NCBI GenBank assembly: GCA_049604415.1
Contig: JBMYTN010000019.1
Span: 12,815 to 76,814 of the forward strand
Direction of reading: 5' to 3'
Source of the DNA: JBMYTN01 sp049604415
GTDB taxonomy: Bacteria; Pseudomonadota; Alphaproteobacteria; Rhodospirillales; Rhodospirillaceae
DNA length: 64,000 bases
The translations under genes and the position numbers were made by a program. Positions 1 through 8,562 of this stretch are shown in pieces (within the stretch, counting starts at the first letter, position 1; the number at the start of each line of letters is the position of its first letter). The notes below the pieces were generated by a model that made no database searches, was not told where the DNA came from, and saw only the letters and a list, made by a program, of their open reading frames with translations.

Positions 1-468
1 CAATTGCGGGAGCGCTACCCGAAATTGGAGACCTCGCGCCTGATCCATGAAACCACCCGTCGGTTGATCACGGCCATGGTGGATGACATGATCGCTGAAA
101 CAACCCGGCGCATTGCTGCAGAAAAACCCGACTCGGTGGAGGCGGTTCGGGCGCTGGGCAAGCCTTTGGTGGCTTTTTCCAAAACCATGGTGGAAAACGA
201 CAAGTCTTTGAAGAAGTTTCTGTTTTCCAACATGTATCGGCATTATAAGGTCAACCGAATGACCAGCAAGGCCCGGCGCGTTGTCCGCGACTTGTTTGGC
301 TTGCTCAGCGTCGAACCCGGCCTGATGCCCCCCGATTGGAGCCGTCGCTGTGAAGCGGTGGGGACAGCAAAGACCAACCGCGTGGTCTGCGACTATATTG
401 CCGGGATGACCGACCGCTTCGCCCTTGATGAACATGCCCGTTTGTTTAACCCGTCCGTAAAGCCATGA
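1..468 (+). CDS. dgt: dGTP triphosphohydrolase-like protein, C-terminal part
   Basis: This is the 3' end of a gene that begins left of the window; frame 1 is open from the first base. The 155 residues match the helical C-terminus of bacterial dGTPase-like HD-domain proteins, with the typical ending around ATG-M-T-D-R-F-A-L-D-E-H (residues near 'GMTDRFALDEH'). Enzymes of this family hydrolyse dNTPs to the deoxynucleoside plus triphosphate in the cytoplasm and so adjust dNTP pools. The HD metal-binding motif itself lies outside the window and cannot be checked. The TGA stop overlaps the argS start as ATGA, so the two genes are translationally coupled. The dgt-argS order is common in Rhodospirillales and related orders. 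Confidence 0.85.
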   Translation, partial: QLRERYPKLETSRLIHETTRRLITAMVDDMIAETTRRIAAEKPDSVEAVRALGKPLVAFSKTMVENDKSLKKFLFSNMYRHYKVNRMTSKARRVVRDLFGLLSVEPGLMPPDWSRRCEAVGTAKTNRVVCDYIAGMTDRFALDEHARLFNPSVKP

Positions 469-2255
469 ACATTTTCCAAGACGTCCGCACTATCCTAGAG
501 GCCGCTCTCACCCAGCTGGTGAGCGATGGGGTGATCCCAAACCTGCCGGACCTGTCCCGGGTTTCCGTTGAGCCGCCCCGAGACCCCAGCCATGGCGATG
601 TGGCCTTAAATGCCGCCATGGTGCTGGCCAAACCCTTGAAGATGAAACCGCGTGACCTTGCGGGCCATTTGCTGCCGGTCCTGCTGACGTCTGATCGCAT
701 TGACGCGGCAGAAATTGCTGGGCCAGGTTTCATAAATTTGCGTTTATCTCCAGTTGTTTGGGAAGATGTTTTGAGGGCGGTTCTAAAATTGGGAACCGCT
801 TATGGTGGCTCTGATCAAGGCCAAAGCCAGCCGGTCAATGTGGAATATGTGTCCGCCAATCCCACCGGTCCGATGCATGTTGGCCATGCCCGAGGGGCCT
901 GCGTCGGAGATGTGTTGGCCGGGCTGTTGGCCAAGGCCGGTTGGGCGGTGACCCGCGAATATTACGTCAATGATGCCGGGGTGCAGGTTGATGTGCTGGC
1001 ACGGTCGGTCCATGCGCGCTATCGCCAAGCCCTTGGTTTGATTGACGAAGGTGACATTCAGCAGATGTTGGCCGATGGCGAGATCCAATATGGTGGCGAC
1101 TATCTGATCCCCTTGGCTTCCGGCTTGGCCGAGATGGAAGACGACCGTTGGGCCTTCACTGTCGAAGAAGATTGGTTGCCCTATTTTCGCGAGCAGGCCA
1201 TCGACGCCATGCTGGATCTGATCCGTAATGATTTGAGGGCTTTAGGCATAAAATTTGATGTCTTCTCCAGCGAGGCGGCATTGGTCCGCTCCGGCCATGT
1301 GGAAAAATTGCTGAGCGAGTTGGAAGCGCGGGATCTGATTTATACGGGCGTGTTGGAGCCGCCAAAGGGCAAGCCGCCGCCAGAGGATTGGGAACCGCGC
1401 CCGCAAACCCTGTTTCGGGCGACCCAATTTGGCGATGATGTCGACCGTCCGCTGAAAAAAGCCGACGGTGCCTTCACCTATTTCGCCAATGACATTGGCT
1501 ATCACCACGACAAATTTCGTCGTGGTTTCAACAAGATGATCGATATCTTTGGGGCCGACCATGGCGGGTATGTCAAACGCATGACCGCAGCGGTCAAGGC
1601 TGCCAGTGACGGGGCGGCGACCTTGGATGTGCGGCTTTGCCAATTGGTCAATCTGACCGAGAATGGCGAGAAGCTAAAAATGTCCAAGCGTGCGGGGACT
1701 TTTGTTACCTTGCGCGAAGTGGTCGAGCGGGTCGGCAAAGACGTTGTGCGCTTTATGATGTTAACCCGCAAAAATGATGCGCCGCTGGACTTTGATTTCG
1801 CCAAGGTTACCGAACAAACCCGGGATAACCCGGTGTTTTATGTCCAATATGCCCATGCCCGTTGCTGCTCTGTGCTGCGCCATGCGGCTGCCACGGACAG
1901 TCTTGCCGGTCAAGATCTGTCTGCGGACGGCTTGTCTGGTCTGGAGTCCTTGGCGGACCTGACCAAAGCGCCGGAAGATGTTGAGATGATCCGGATTTTG
2001 GCCCAATGGCCCCGGGTGATCGAGGCAGCAGCCGAGGCCCGGGAACCCCATCGCTTGGCCTATTATCTCGGCGATGTGGCGGCGGGCTTCCACAGCCTGT
2101 GGAACAAGGGCAATGAGGCCACCGAATTGCGCTTTTTGCTTCCTGACGATCCCGAAACAACCCTTGTCAGGCTTGCTCTTGTCCAAGGGGTGAAAACGGT
2201 GATAGCTTCTGGGCTGGACGTAATGGGTGTAACCCCCATGGAGGAGATGCACTGA
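465..2255 (+). CDS. argS: arginyl-tRNA synthetase
   Basis: A class I aminoacyl-tRNA synthetase of 596 residues that charges tRNA-Arg in the cytoplasm. The HIGH-type signature is seen as HVGHA after 'SANPTGPM' (near residue 137) and the KMSKS-type loop as KMSKR (near residue 406). A C-terminal DALR anticodon-binding region follows, and the length is normal for the family. The ATG overlaps the dgt stop, and the TGA stop shares its last base with the ATG of the next gene. This tight coupling suggests one transcript for dgt, argS and the SPOR-domain gene. Confidence 0.97.
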   Translation: MNIFQDVRTILEAALTQLVSDGVIPNLPDLSRVSVEPPRDPSHGDVALNAAMVLAKPLKMKPRDLAGHLLPVLLTSDRIDAAEIAGPGFINLRLSPVVWEDVLRAVLKLGTAYGGSDQGQSQPVNVEYVSANPTGPMHVGHARGACVGDVLAGLLAKAGWAVTREYYVNDAGVQVDVLARSVHARYRQALGLIDEGDIQQMLADGEIQYGGDYLIPLASGLAEMEDDRWAFTVEEDWLPYFREQAIDAMLDLIRNDLRALGIKFDVFSSEAALVRSGHVEKLLSELEARDLIYTGVLEPPKGKPPPEDWEPRPQTLFRATQFGDDVDRPLKKADGAFTYFANDIGYHHDKFRRGFNKMIDIFGADHGGYVKRMTAAVKAASDGAATLDVRLCQLVNLTENGEKLKMSKRAGTFVTLREVVERVGKDVVRFMMLTRKNDAPLDFDFAKVTEQTRDNPVFYVQYAHARCCSVLRHAAATDSLAGQDLSADGLSGLESLADLTKAPEDVEMIRILAQWPRVIEAAAEAREPHRLAYYLGDVAAGFHSLWNKGNEATELRFLLPDDPETTLVRLALVQGVKTVIASGLDVMGVTPMEEMH

Positions 2256-3748
2256 TGGCAGGCATCCGGCGCCGCACCCCGGGTGGTCGGGAAGAAGACG
2301 TCGATATGGAAGAGCCGCTGCTTGGCAAGCTCGACTTCGAACAAGATCCCGCTGACCTTGACAGCTTCGATCAGGACGCGCCGTTCGACGATGATGTCTT
2401 CGACGATCTTGAAGATGACTTCGATGATGACGGGGTCATGGTCGGGGACGGCTTTGATCGATCGCTCTATGGCGATGATGGCATCGATGACCTCGAAGAA
2501 CTCGACGATATGGACGACTTCGATGACATGGATCCGATGGATCTGGATGGCTTCGAAGAGGATGACCGACGCGGCATGTCCGGCACATTGCTGGTCCTGG
2601 CTGGCGTGGTGTTCGGCTTGGCCGTGGCAGCGGGTGGGGCCTATTACTTTTTGTTCTCGGAGCAAGGCATGCCCGTCGCTGGCGGTGGCAATCTGCCGGT
2701 GGTGACAGCAGACTCCGAAACCTATAAGGAAACGCCAGAGGATCCCGGCGGATTGCGCTTGGATAATCAGGACCGGGAAGTTTACGAACGCTTGGAAAAT
2801 GAAGGCACCACCAGTGCCCCGACCACCGCGCAAACCCCGACCCTGACCCGCGATGAGGAAGAGGTTGAAAGCCTCCTTCCGCCTCCGGAACAAACTGCGA
2901 GCCCGGCCAGCGATGGCGATAGCATGGCCGATGGTCAAGCGGGCAGCATGATGGCTGATAACGCCTCCGGCTCGGCTGCGAGTTCCGCAGGGGCTCCGGA
3001 TACTATGTCGGGTACAACCGCTGGCGCATCCACTGAACCCGCCGATACCAGCACGACCATGGCCGCAAATGCCCCTGAGGCACCCGCAGCCCCTGACAGC
3101 GGACCATCTGCCTCCTCTGGCACTGGCGCTGTTGAAGTGCCGCCACCACGCTCGACGACAACGCCAGCGACGGATGCAGCCAATGGGTCCGATGCCACTG
3201 GCACACCCCCCGCAGCGCCGCAATTGACTGTGGGACCGTCAAGCTCAACCCCGGCGACGACCACTGCATCGGCAGCGCCTGCACCTTCAGGCACCGGCAC
3301 GCCGTCGACCCCGGCTGCGGCTCCTGTGGAAAAACCGCCCGCATCGCCGTCCGCTCAAACCGCTGCTGCACCCGCGACCCAAGCCCCTGCCTCAGCTACC
3401 GGAGCGCCAAGGCCTTTGGTCAGCGGACCGGGCACTGGGTCGGCACCTGTTGCGTCGACCGGGCCCCGGCCTGCGGCCACCAGTGGTGGCGGTTCCGGGG
3501 GCGGGGGTGGCCCGCAGATCCAGCTTGGGGCGCTAGGCTCTGAGGCCGGAGCCCGCCAAGCCTGGGCGCGGATTTCCAAAGGCAATGCGGATCTGATGGG
3601 TGGTTTGTCGGCGCAAATCGTCCGCTTTGTTCGCGATGATGGTGTCACCTTTTACCGGCTGCGCGCCGGGCCGCTGGGCAGCCGAGCCGAAGCGGTCACC
3701 CTATGCGGCCAGCTGAAGGTGCGGGGCCAAGCCTGTTTCGTGCCGTGA
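2255..3748 (+). CDS. single-pass membrane protein with acidic cytoplasmic tail and C-terminal SPOR domain
   Basis: A 497-residue protein. Residues ~13-104 are extremely rich in Asp and Glu with almost no basic residues. One membrane helix follows at ~109-134. Then comes a long Ala/Thr/Pro/Ser-rich linker (~150-410), a Gly run, and a SPOR domain (~421-497) starting at IQLGALGSEAGARQAW. SPOR domains bind denuded septal peptidoglycan, so the protein should be a periplasm-facing division-site or cell-wall protein with its acidic tail in the cytoplasm. SPOR genes next to argS and nagZ are standard in alphaproteobacteria, so the family call is firm. The exact role of the acidic tail is unknown. A strong hairpin terminator follows. 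Confidence 0.88.
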   Translation: MAGIRRRTPGGREEDVDMEEPLLGKLDFEQDPADLDSFDQDAPFDDDVFDDLEDDFDDDGVMVGDGFDRSLYGDDGIDDLEELDDMDDFDDMDPMDLDGFEEDDRRGMSGTLLVLAGVVFGLAVAAGGAYYFLFSEQGMPVAGGGNLPVVTADSETYKETPEDPGGLRLDNQDREVYERLENEGTTSAPTTAQTPTLTRDEEEVESLLPPPEQTASPASDGDSMADGQAGSMMADNASGSAASSAGAPDTMSGTTAGASTEPADTSTTMAANAPEAPAAPDSGPSASSGTGAVEVPPPRSTTTPATDAANGSDATGTPPAAPQLTVGPSSSTPATTTASAAPAPSGTGTPSTPAAAPVEKPPASPSAQTAAAPATQAPASATGAPRPLVSGPGTGSAPVASTGPRPAATSGGGSGGGGGPQIQLGALGSEAGARQAWARISKGNADLMGGLSAQIVRFVRDDGVTFYRLRAGPLGSRAEAVTLCGQLKVRGQACFVP

Positions 3749-3783
3749 TAGCGACGCCTTCGGGCTCCTGTCCACGAATGTCC

Positions 3784-3814
3784 AAAGGCCGACGCAGCAA
3801 AGGCGTCGGCCTTT
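3784..3814 (+). terminator. hairpin terminator after the argS-SPOR genes
   Basis: A perfect 12-bp stem (AAAGGCCGACGC and its complement) with a loop of about 7 bases, followed by GTCTTT. It lies 36 bp after the SPOR-gene stop and before the RBS of nagZ. Confidence 0.6.
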
Positions 3815-3853
3815 GTCTTTCCCAGTTCGGTAAACCCTGAAGGACTCCTCGCT

Positions 3854-4972
3854 GTGTCGCAAAATCCGCCCGCCATGAAGGTGTCATCGCCAACAGCCCC
3901 CCCTGCAGCGGGCATTTTTGGCTGCGCCGGTTTGACTTTGACCGCCTGGGAGAAGGCATTTTTCCGTGATGTCCGTCCCTTTGGGTTCATTCTGTTTGCC
4001 CGGAATGTGGACACACCAGACCAAGTCAAAGCGCTCTGCCAAGCCCTAAGGGAGGCCACAGACCGACCCGAGGCGGTGATCCTGATCGACCAGGAAGGCG
4101 GACGGGTTCGGCGCCTGAAGCCGCCACATTGGCGTAATGCGCCGCCCATGGGCCTGTTCGGCCAGCTCTATGGGCAGGATCCGGAGCGCGCCATTGGCCT
4201 TTGTCGAGACAATGCCCGGCTGATCGGCCTGGAATTGGCCGGGCTGGGCATCGACACCGATTGCCTGCCCTTGCTGGACCTGCCGATCCCCGGCGCCCAT
4301 GACATTATCGGTGACCGGGCCTTCGCCGCATCCGCTGAGCCGGTGATTGCACTGGGACGGGCGGTCCTGGAGGGCCTAGGAGCAGCGGGCGTGTTTCCGG
4401 TCATCAAGCATATTCCGGGGCATGGCCGGGCCGTGGCGGACAGTCATTTGGCCTTGCCGGTGGTGGACACGGACCGGCAAACCTTGGAACAAACCGATTT
4501 CGCCCCCTTCGCGGCCCTGGCCGACGCCCCCTTCGCCATGACCGCCCATATCCTTTATAAGGCGCTGGATGCGGAGCGCCCGGCGACCTTGTCGCCGTCG
4601 GTCATCGAGAAGGGGATCCGGCAAAAGATCGGCTTTGATGGGCTGTTGATGTGTGATGACCTGTCCATGAAGGCCCTGGGGGGTGCGTTTGAGGACCGGA
4701 CCCGTTTGGCCCTTGAGGCGGGCTGTGATCTGGTGCTGCATTGCAATGGCAATCAGACCGAAATGACCGCCATTGCCAATACGTTGCGGCCTTTGGATGC
4801 CGATGGACTGCGTCGGGCAGAGGCGGCGCAGCGTTGGCGGGCCAAGGCGCAGGACCCCGGCGCCGAAGACTTTGATCCCTTGCAGGCCGAAGCGGATGTG
4901 CGGGAAACCCTGGCCCAATTTGGCTGGTCGGGCAGCACCGCCATTGATCCGAGGATCGGAACAGGTCCGTAA
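3854..4972 (+). CDS. nagZ: beta-N-acetylhexosaminidase
   Basis: A 372-residue glycoside hydrolase family 3 enzyme that removes GlcNAc from anhydro-muropeptides during peptidoglycan recycling in the cytoplasm. The family signature KHIPGHGRAVADSH is seen (about residues 181-194), with the catalytic Asp-His pair region, and MCDDLSM later supplies the nucleophile Asp. DQEGGRVRR near residue 79 is also typical. The GTG start at 3854 is chosen because AAGGA lies about 10 bases upstream; an ATG seven codons in is the alternative. No signal peptide is present, as expected. The gene follows a cell-wall SPOR gene. Confidence 0.95.
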   Translation: MSQNPPAMKVSSPTAPPAAGIFGCAGLTLTAWEKAFFRDVRPFGFILFARNVDTPDQVKALCQALREATDRPEAVILIDQEGGRVRRLKPPHWRNAPPMGLFGQLYGQDPERAIGLCRDNARLIGLELAGLGIDTDCLPLLDLPIPGAHDIIGDRAFAASAEPVIALGRAVLEGLGAAGVFPVIKHIPGHGRAVADSHLALPVVDTDRQTLEQTDFAPFAALADAPFAMTAHILYKALDAERPATLSPSVIEKGIRQKIGFDGLLMCDDLSMKALGGAFEDRTRLALEAGCDLVLHCNGNQTEMTAIANTLRPLDADGLRRAEAAQRWRAKAQDPGAEDFDPLQAEADVRETLAQFGWSGSTAIDPRIGTGP

Positions 4973-5067
4973 ACCATAAAAACAGTGTATAAGAGTAGAA
5001 ATTGGATCCGGAGGGACAACCCAACCGGAGCCAAATTTGCTTATTTTTTGCAAGGTTAGGACGCAGT

Positions 5068-5766
5068 ATGGGGTCCATTGATCTCTCAGCCCTGATGTTT
5101 ACCATCGCCACCTGGGCCATTCCGGTGTTGATTGCCATACCCTTGCATGAGGCCGCCCATGGCTATGCGGCCTGGCGCTTGGGGGATCCGACCGCCAAGT
5201 CCTTAGGCCGGGTGACCATGAACCCGCTGGTTCACGTGTCTCCCTTTGGCACCCTGATCTTGCCCTTGCTGTTGATTGTGACCGGTGCGCCGTTCCTGTT
5301 CGGCTGGGCCAAGCCAGTCCCGGTGGATTATCGCAATCTGCGCAATCCAAAAACCGACATGGCTTGGGTCGCCTTGGCGGGACCGGGTATCAACCTCTTC
5401 CTGGCCTTTATCTCGGTGGTTTTGTTGCGGATCCTGGCTTTTATTGGCGAAGATCCCACCGGTGGCTTTCTGGTCGAGATGTTGCAAAAATCCATGTTGC
5501 TCAATGTGATCCTGGCGGTTTTCAACATGATCCCGGTGCCGCCGCTGGATGGCGGGCGGGTTTTGGTCGGGGTCCTGCCCATGCGCATGGCCATCGCGGT
5601 GGCGCGGTTTGAGCGATTTGGCCTGTTTGCCTTGATCGGGATTTTGTTCCTGGCCCCCCTGTTGGCCTCCGAAGCGGGCTATGCCTTCAACCCCTTTGCT
5701 GAATTCATCCAACCGGTGATCATTGCCGTGATGCAGGCCTTGTTCGGGATGGTGGGATTGCTGTGA
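5068..5766 (+). CDS. site-2 protease family (M50) membrane metalloprotease
   Basis: A polytopic membrane protein of 232 residues. The zinc-binding motif HEAAH is seen in the first membrane segment, and PPLDGG, carrying the third-ligand Asp, in a later one. These are hallmarks of the compact M50B site-2 protease family (YwhC/FtsH-independent type) that cleaves within the membrane. The ATG at 5068 is preferred over an upstream in-frame ATG (5002) because an AAGG sequence precedes it and the family starts close to the first helix. The TGA overlaps the ATG of scpA. The substrate is unknown. Confidence 0.88.
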   Translation: MGSIDLSALMFTIATWAIPVLIAIPLHEAAHGYAAWRLGDPTAKSLGRVTMNPLVHVSPFGTLILPLLLIVTGAPFLFGWAKPVPVDYRNLRNPKTDMAWVALAGPGINLFLAFISVVLLRILAFIGEDPTGGFLVEMLQKSMLLNVILAVFNMIPVPPLDGGRVLVGVLPMRMAIAVARFERFGLFALIGILFLAPLLASEAGYAFNPFAEFIQPVIIAVMQALFGMVGLL

Positions 5767-6686
5767 TGGTCGCAGAAGACCCGTCTTCTGATACCGCCCC
5801 AGGGTTTGAAGAAGACCAGAACCCGACCCGTTTGCGCAGTGGAGTGCAGGAGGCGGAGGCGGAGGAGGGCGACCGCCTTGCCGCCCTGGTGCTCAATCTT
5901 GATGGCTTTGAGGGACCCATTGACCTGCTGTTGACCCTGGCCCGGGATCAGAAGGTCGACCTGGCCCGGATCTCGATCCTGCAATTGGCCGAGCAATATT
6001 TGACCTTTGTCGCCAAGGCTCGGGAATATCGCCTGGAATTGGCCGCAGATTATTTGGTGATGGCGGCCTGGTTGGCTTATCTGAAGTCCCGACTGCTGAT
6101 CCCGGAAGACAAATCCGAAGAAGAACCCAGCGGCGAGGAAATGGCCGAGGCTCTGGCCTTCCAACTGCGCCGCTTGCAAGCGATCCGGGAAGCCGGCGAG
6201 TCCCTGATGGCGCAACCGCGCCTGGGGCGGGATGTGTTGTCCCGGGGGGCACCGGAGGATCTGAGTGCGGCGGTGCGCCCGGTTTATGGCACCACCTTCC
6301 ATGAGCTGCTGCGGGCCTATGCCGATATCCGGCGGCGTGCGGACAAGCCCACCAGCCTATCGGTGGAAGCCTTTGACCTGTACAGCGTTGATGACGCCAT
6401 TCGCCGCCTGTCCAGTCTGCTGGGCTCTTTCCCGGATTGGACAGACCTGAGACGGTTTTTGCCCAAAGGATTGCGAGACCCCCTGGTGCGGCGTTCAGCC
6501 ATTGCTGCAACCTTTGTCGCTGGCTTGGAGATGGTCCGGGATGGCAAGGCCTTGGTGAAACAGGAGGGTGGAACCTACGCGCCCATCTTGTTTCGTCCGG
6601 CCCCTCCGGGTCAGGAAGCCCATGCCGGACCGGATTTGCCCCGAGTTGCTGAAGGAGATGGCGTGAATAAGGAGGACATTGCGTGA
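5766..6686 (+). CDS. scpA: segregation and condensation protein A
   Basis: The kleisin subunit of the SMC-ScpAB condensin, which compacts and separates chromosomes. About 306 residues. The N-terminal signature LNLDGFEGPIDLLLTLARDQ (residues ~40-59) is the classic ScpA SMC-binding helix, and the C-terminal winged-helix region ends near 'FVAGLEMVRDG'. The ATG at 5766 overlaps the upstream TGA; a GTG one codon earlier is also possible. The stop overlaps the scpB start. The N-terminal 38 residues are an acidic extension. Confidence 0.95.
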   Translation: MVAEDPSSDTAPGFEEDQNPTRLRSGVQEAEAEEGDRLAALVLNLDGFEGPIDLLLTLARDQKVDLARISILQLAEQYLTFVAKAREYRLELAADYLVMAAWLAYLKSRLLIPEDKSEEEPSGEEMAEALAFQLRRLQAIREAGESLMAQPRLGRDVLSRGAPEDLSAAVRPVYGTTFHELLRAYADIRRRADKPTSLSVEAFDLYSVDDAIRRLSSLLGSFPDWTDLRRFLPKGLRDPLVRRSAIAATFVAGLEMVRDGKALVKQEGGTYAPILFRPAPPGQEAHAGPDLPRVAEGDGVNKEDIA

Positions 6687-7462
6687 GCACCCAAGGCGCA
6701 ACTCAGCCGGACCAGGCACCTTCTCAGCAGGATCTGCTGCGGCAGACGGACTCCGAGGCTATGATCGGAGAATTCCGGATGCTGCGCACCCTCGAGGCCT
6801 TGCTGTTTGCCTCCAAGGATCCGTTATCCCTGAAGGATCTTGCCCGTCGCCTGCCGGAAAAAGCCAATCTACGCAGTCTCCTGAAGACCCTGCAGGAGCA
6901 ATATGCCAATCGCGGCGTCAATCTGAGCGAAGCGGATGGCACCTGGGCCTTTCGCACGGCACCGGACTTGGCGGCTGAACTGGCCGAGGAAGCTCCGGAA
7001 CAGCGCCGTTTGTCCCGGGCTGCGGTGGAAACCCTGTCCGTCATTGCCTATCACCAGCCGGTGACCCGGGCGGAAATCGAAGATGTGCGCGGTGTGGCGT
7101 TGTCTAAAGGCACCATGGACACGCTTTTGGAAGCGGGCTGGATCAAACCGCTGGGCCGACGCCAAGTCCCGGGCCGACCTTTGACCTGGGGCACATCAGC
7201 AGCCTTTTTGGATCATTTTGGCCTCACCGCCCTGGAGGATCTGCCCGGTGTGGAAGAGCTGAAAGCCGCCGGATTGCTCGACAGCAGGCCGTCTTTGGCA
7301 GCCTATGGGGCCCGGGCGCAGGATGAAGGCGTACTGGAAGATATTGGCGAGGATGAAGAGGCCTTGCTTGCCGAGAAAGAAACCATTGATGCGTCCCGCC
7401 AGTTGGATTTGCTGCGTCGAGAGCCGCTCGATCCCCCGGAAGACGGGAAAGAGAATGAATAA
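6683..7462 (+). CDS. scpB: segregation and condensation protein B
   Basis: A 259-residue ScpB, the winged-helix dimer that binds the central region of ScpA in the SMC complex. Recognisable stretches are LEALLFASKDPLSLKDLARR and SVIAYHQPVTRAEIEDVRGV, the hallmark of the second winged helix. The GTG start overlaps the scpA stop by 4 bp. The C-terminus after ~residue 200 is an acidic tail. Confidence 0.95.
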   Translation: MSTQGATQPDQAPSQQDLLRQTDSEAMIGEFRMLRTLEALLFASKDPLSLKDLARRLPEKANLRSLLKTLQEQYANRGVNLSEADGTWAFRTAPDLAAELAEEAPEQRRLSRAAVETLSVIAYHQPVTRAEIEDVRGVALSKGTMDTLLEAGWIKPLGRRQVPGRPLTWGTSAAFLDHFGLTALEDLPGVEELKAAGLLDSRPSLAAYGARAQDEGVLEDIGEDEEALLAEKETIDASRQLDLLRREPLDPPEDGKENE

Positions 7463-7640
7463 AGTCCCGTGAAAGTCTGGACCTGGATGCTTGTCGCTCC
7501 AATCTCCATGGGACATACTCCCGCCGCTTTGCCCCACAAGTAAGGTGATCGGGGTCCCGGAACCTTTAGCGTAAGAGGGTGTTGCCCAAGGGATTGGCCC
7601 CGTGGCGATCCGCAACGCCCTCTAGAAACAAGGAGTTATC

Positions 7641-7874
7641 ATGGGTTTTACCAGCATCTGGCATTGGGTCATCGTTCTGGTCGTTGTCCTGCTGCTGTTC
7701 GGCGCCGGCAAGATTCCCCGTCTGATGGGGGATGTGGCCAAGGGCGTGAACGCCTTTAAGAAAGGGCTGAAGGACGACGAAGGCGACGATGCCAAGGCGA
7801 TTGAAGAAAAAACCGTCGCCCAATCCTCGACCACCACAACGACCTCCGAGAAGGACGGCGCCACCAAGGCCTAA
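7641..7874 (+). CDS. tatA: Sec-independent translocase subunit TatA
   Basis: A 77-residue protein with one N-terminal membrane helix (residues 6-21), then the conserved FGAGKIPRLMGDVAKG hinge and amphipathic helix, and a polar tail. TatA oligomerises to form the transport path for folded Tat substrates across the inner membrane. An AAGGAG ribosome site precedes the ATG. It stands 178 bp after scpB, and a hairpin separates it from tatB. Confidence 0.96.
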   Translation: MGFTSIWHWVIVLVVVLLLFGAGKIPRLMGDVAKGVNAFKKGLKDDEGDDAKAIEEKTVAQSSTTTTTSEKDGATKA

Positions 7875-7902
7875 GGCCTTGGAGCCCAGCGCATAACAGG
7901 AC

Positions 7903-7928
7903 AGAACGATCCGCTTGGATCGTTCTTT
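7903..7928 (+). terminator. hairpin between tatA and tatB (partial terminator or mRNA end)
   Basis: An inverted repeat AGAACGATCC / GGATCGTTCT with a GCTT loop, followed by TTAAT. It would let tatA mRNA accumulate above tatBC if read as an attenuator or 3'-end stabiliser. Confidence 0.55.
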
Positions 7929-8043
7929 AATGGTGTCGATGAAGCAAGGGCAGCCCAGCTGTTCTGTTTCAACTCTCTGATAGCGGATTTGGGGCTGCTC
8001 CGGCCCCCGACAGTTCGGTCCGCCCCCTCACAGGCGTAAAGAG

Positions 8044-8559
8044 ATGTTTGATCTCGGCTGGTCGGAAATGGCGATGGTTGCCGTTTTGGCCCTCTTGGTT
8101 ATTGGTCCGAAGGATCTGCCCAAAGTGCTGCGCACCGTTGGACAGTGGGTTCGGAAGATTCGGTCCATTGGGGCTGATTTCCAACGCCAAATGGATGATG
8201 CGGTCCGGGAAGCCGGGTTGGACGAGGTCAAAAAAGAAGTCACCAAAGTCTCTCGCTTCAATGTCAACAAGGCCGTGGCAGATACCGTCGATCCCGGCGG
8301 CAAGATCACAAAATCTCTGAACGAGACAACGATCCAAGCCTCGTCGCCGTCGATCCCAACCGCCCCAACCAAGACAGAGGCGGGGGAGGCGACAGCAACT
8401 CCGGCACCGTCACCCTCGTCGGTACCCTCGTCGGCACCGGCATTAGCACCGCAAACACAATCGGCACCCGAAACCCAAGCGGCACCAGACGTCTCTGAAA
8501 AAGCTGCCGCCCAAGCGCAGCAGCAACAGGCCAACGCGAACCCCGGTAAGGAGAGTTAA
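8044..8559 (+). CDS. tatB: Sec-independent translocase subunit TatB
   Basis: A 171-residue TatB. The N-terminus MFDLGWSEMAMVAVLALLVI followed by GPKDLPKVLRTVGQWVRKIR is diagnostic: a short membrane helix, the Gly-Pro hinge and a long amphipathic helix. The C-terminal ~60 residues are a Ser/Ala/Pro/Gln-rich disordered tail. TatB pairs with TatC to bind twin-arginine signal peptides. It is followed at 3 bp by tatC. Confidence 0.95.
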   Translation: MFDLGWSEMAMVAVLALLVIGPKDLPKVLRTVGQWVRKIRSIGADFQRQMDDAVREAGLDEVKKEVTKVSRFNVNKAVADTVDPGGKITKSLNETTIQASSPSIPTAPTKTEAGEATATPAPSPSSVPSSAPALAPQTQSAPETQAAPDVSEKAAAQAQQQQANANPGKES

Positions 8560-8562
8560 GCC

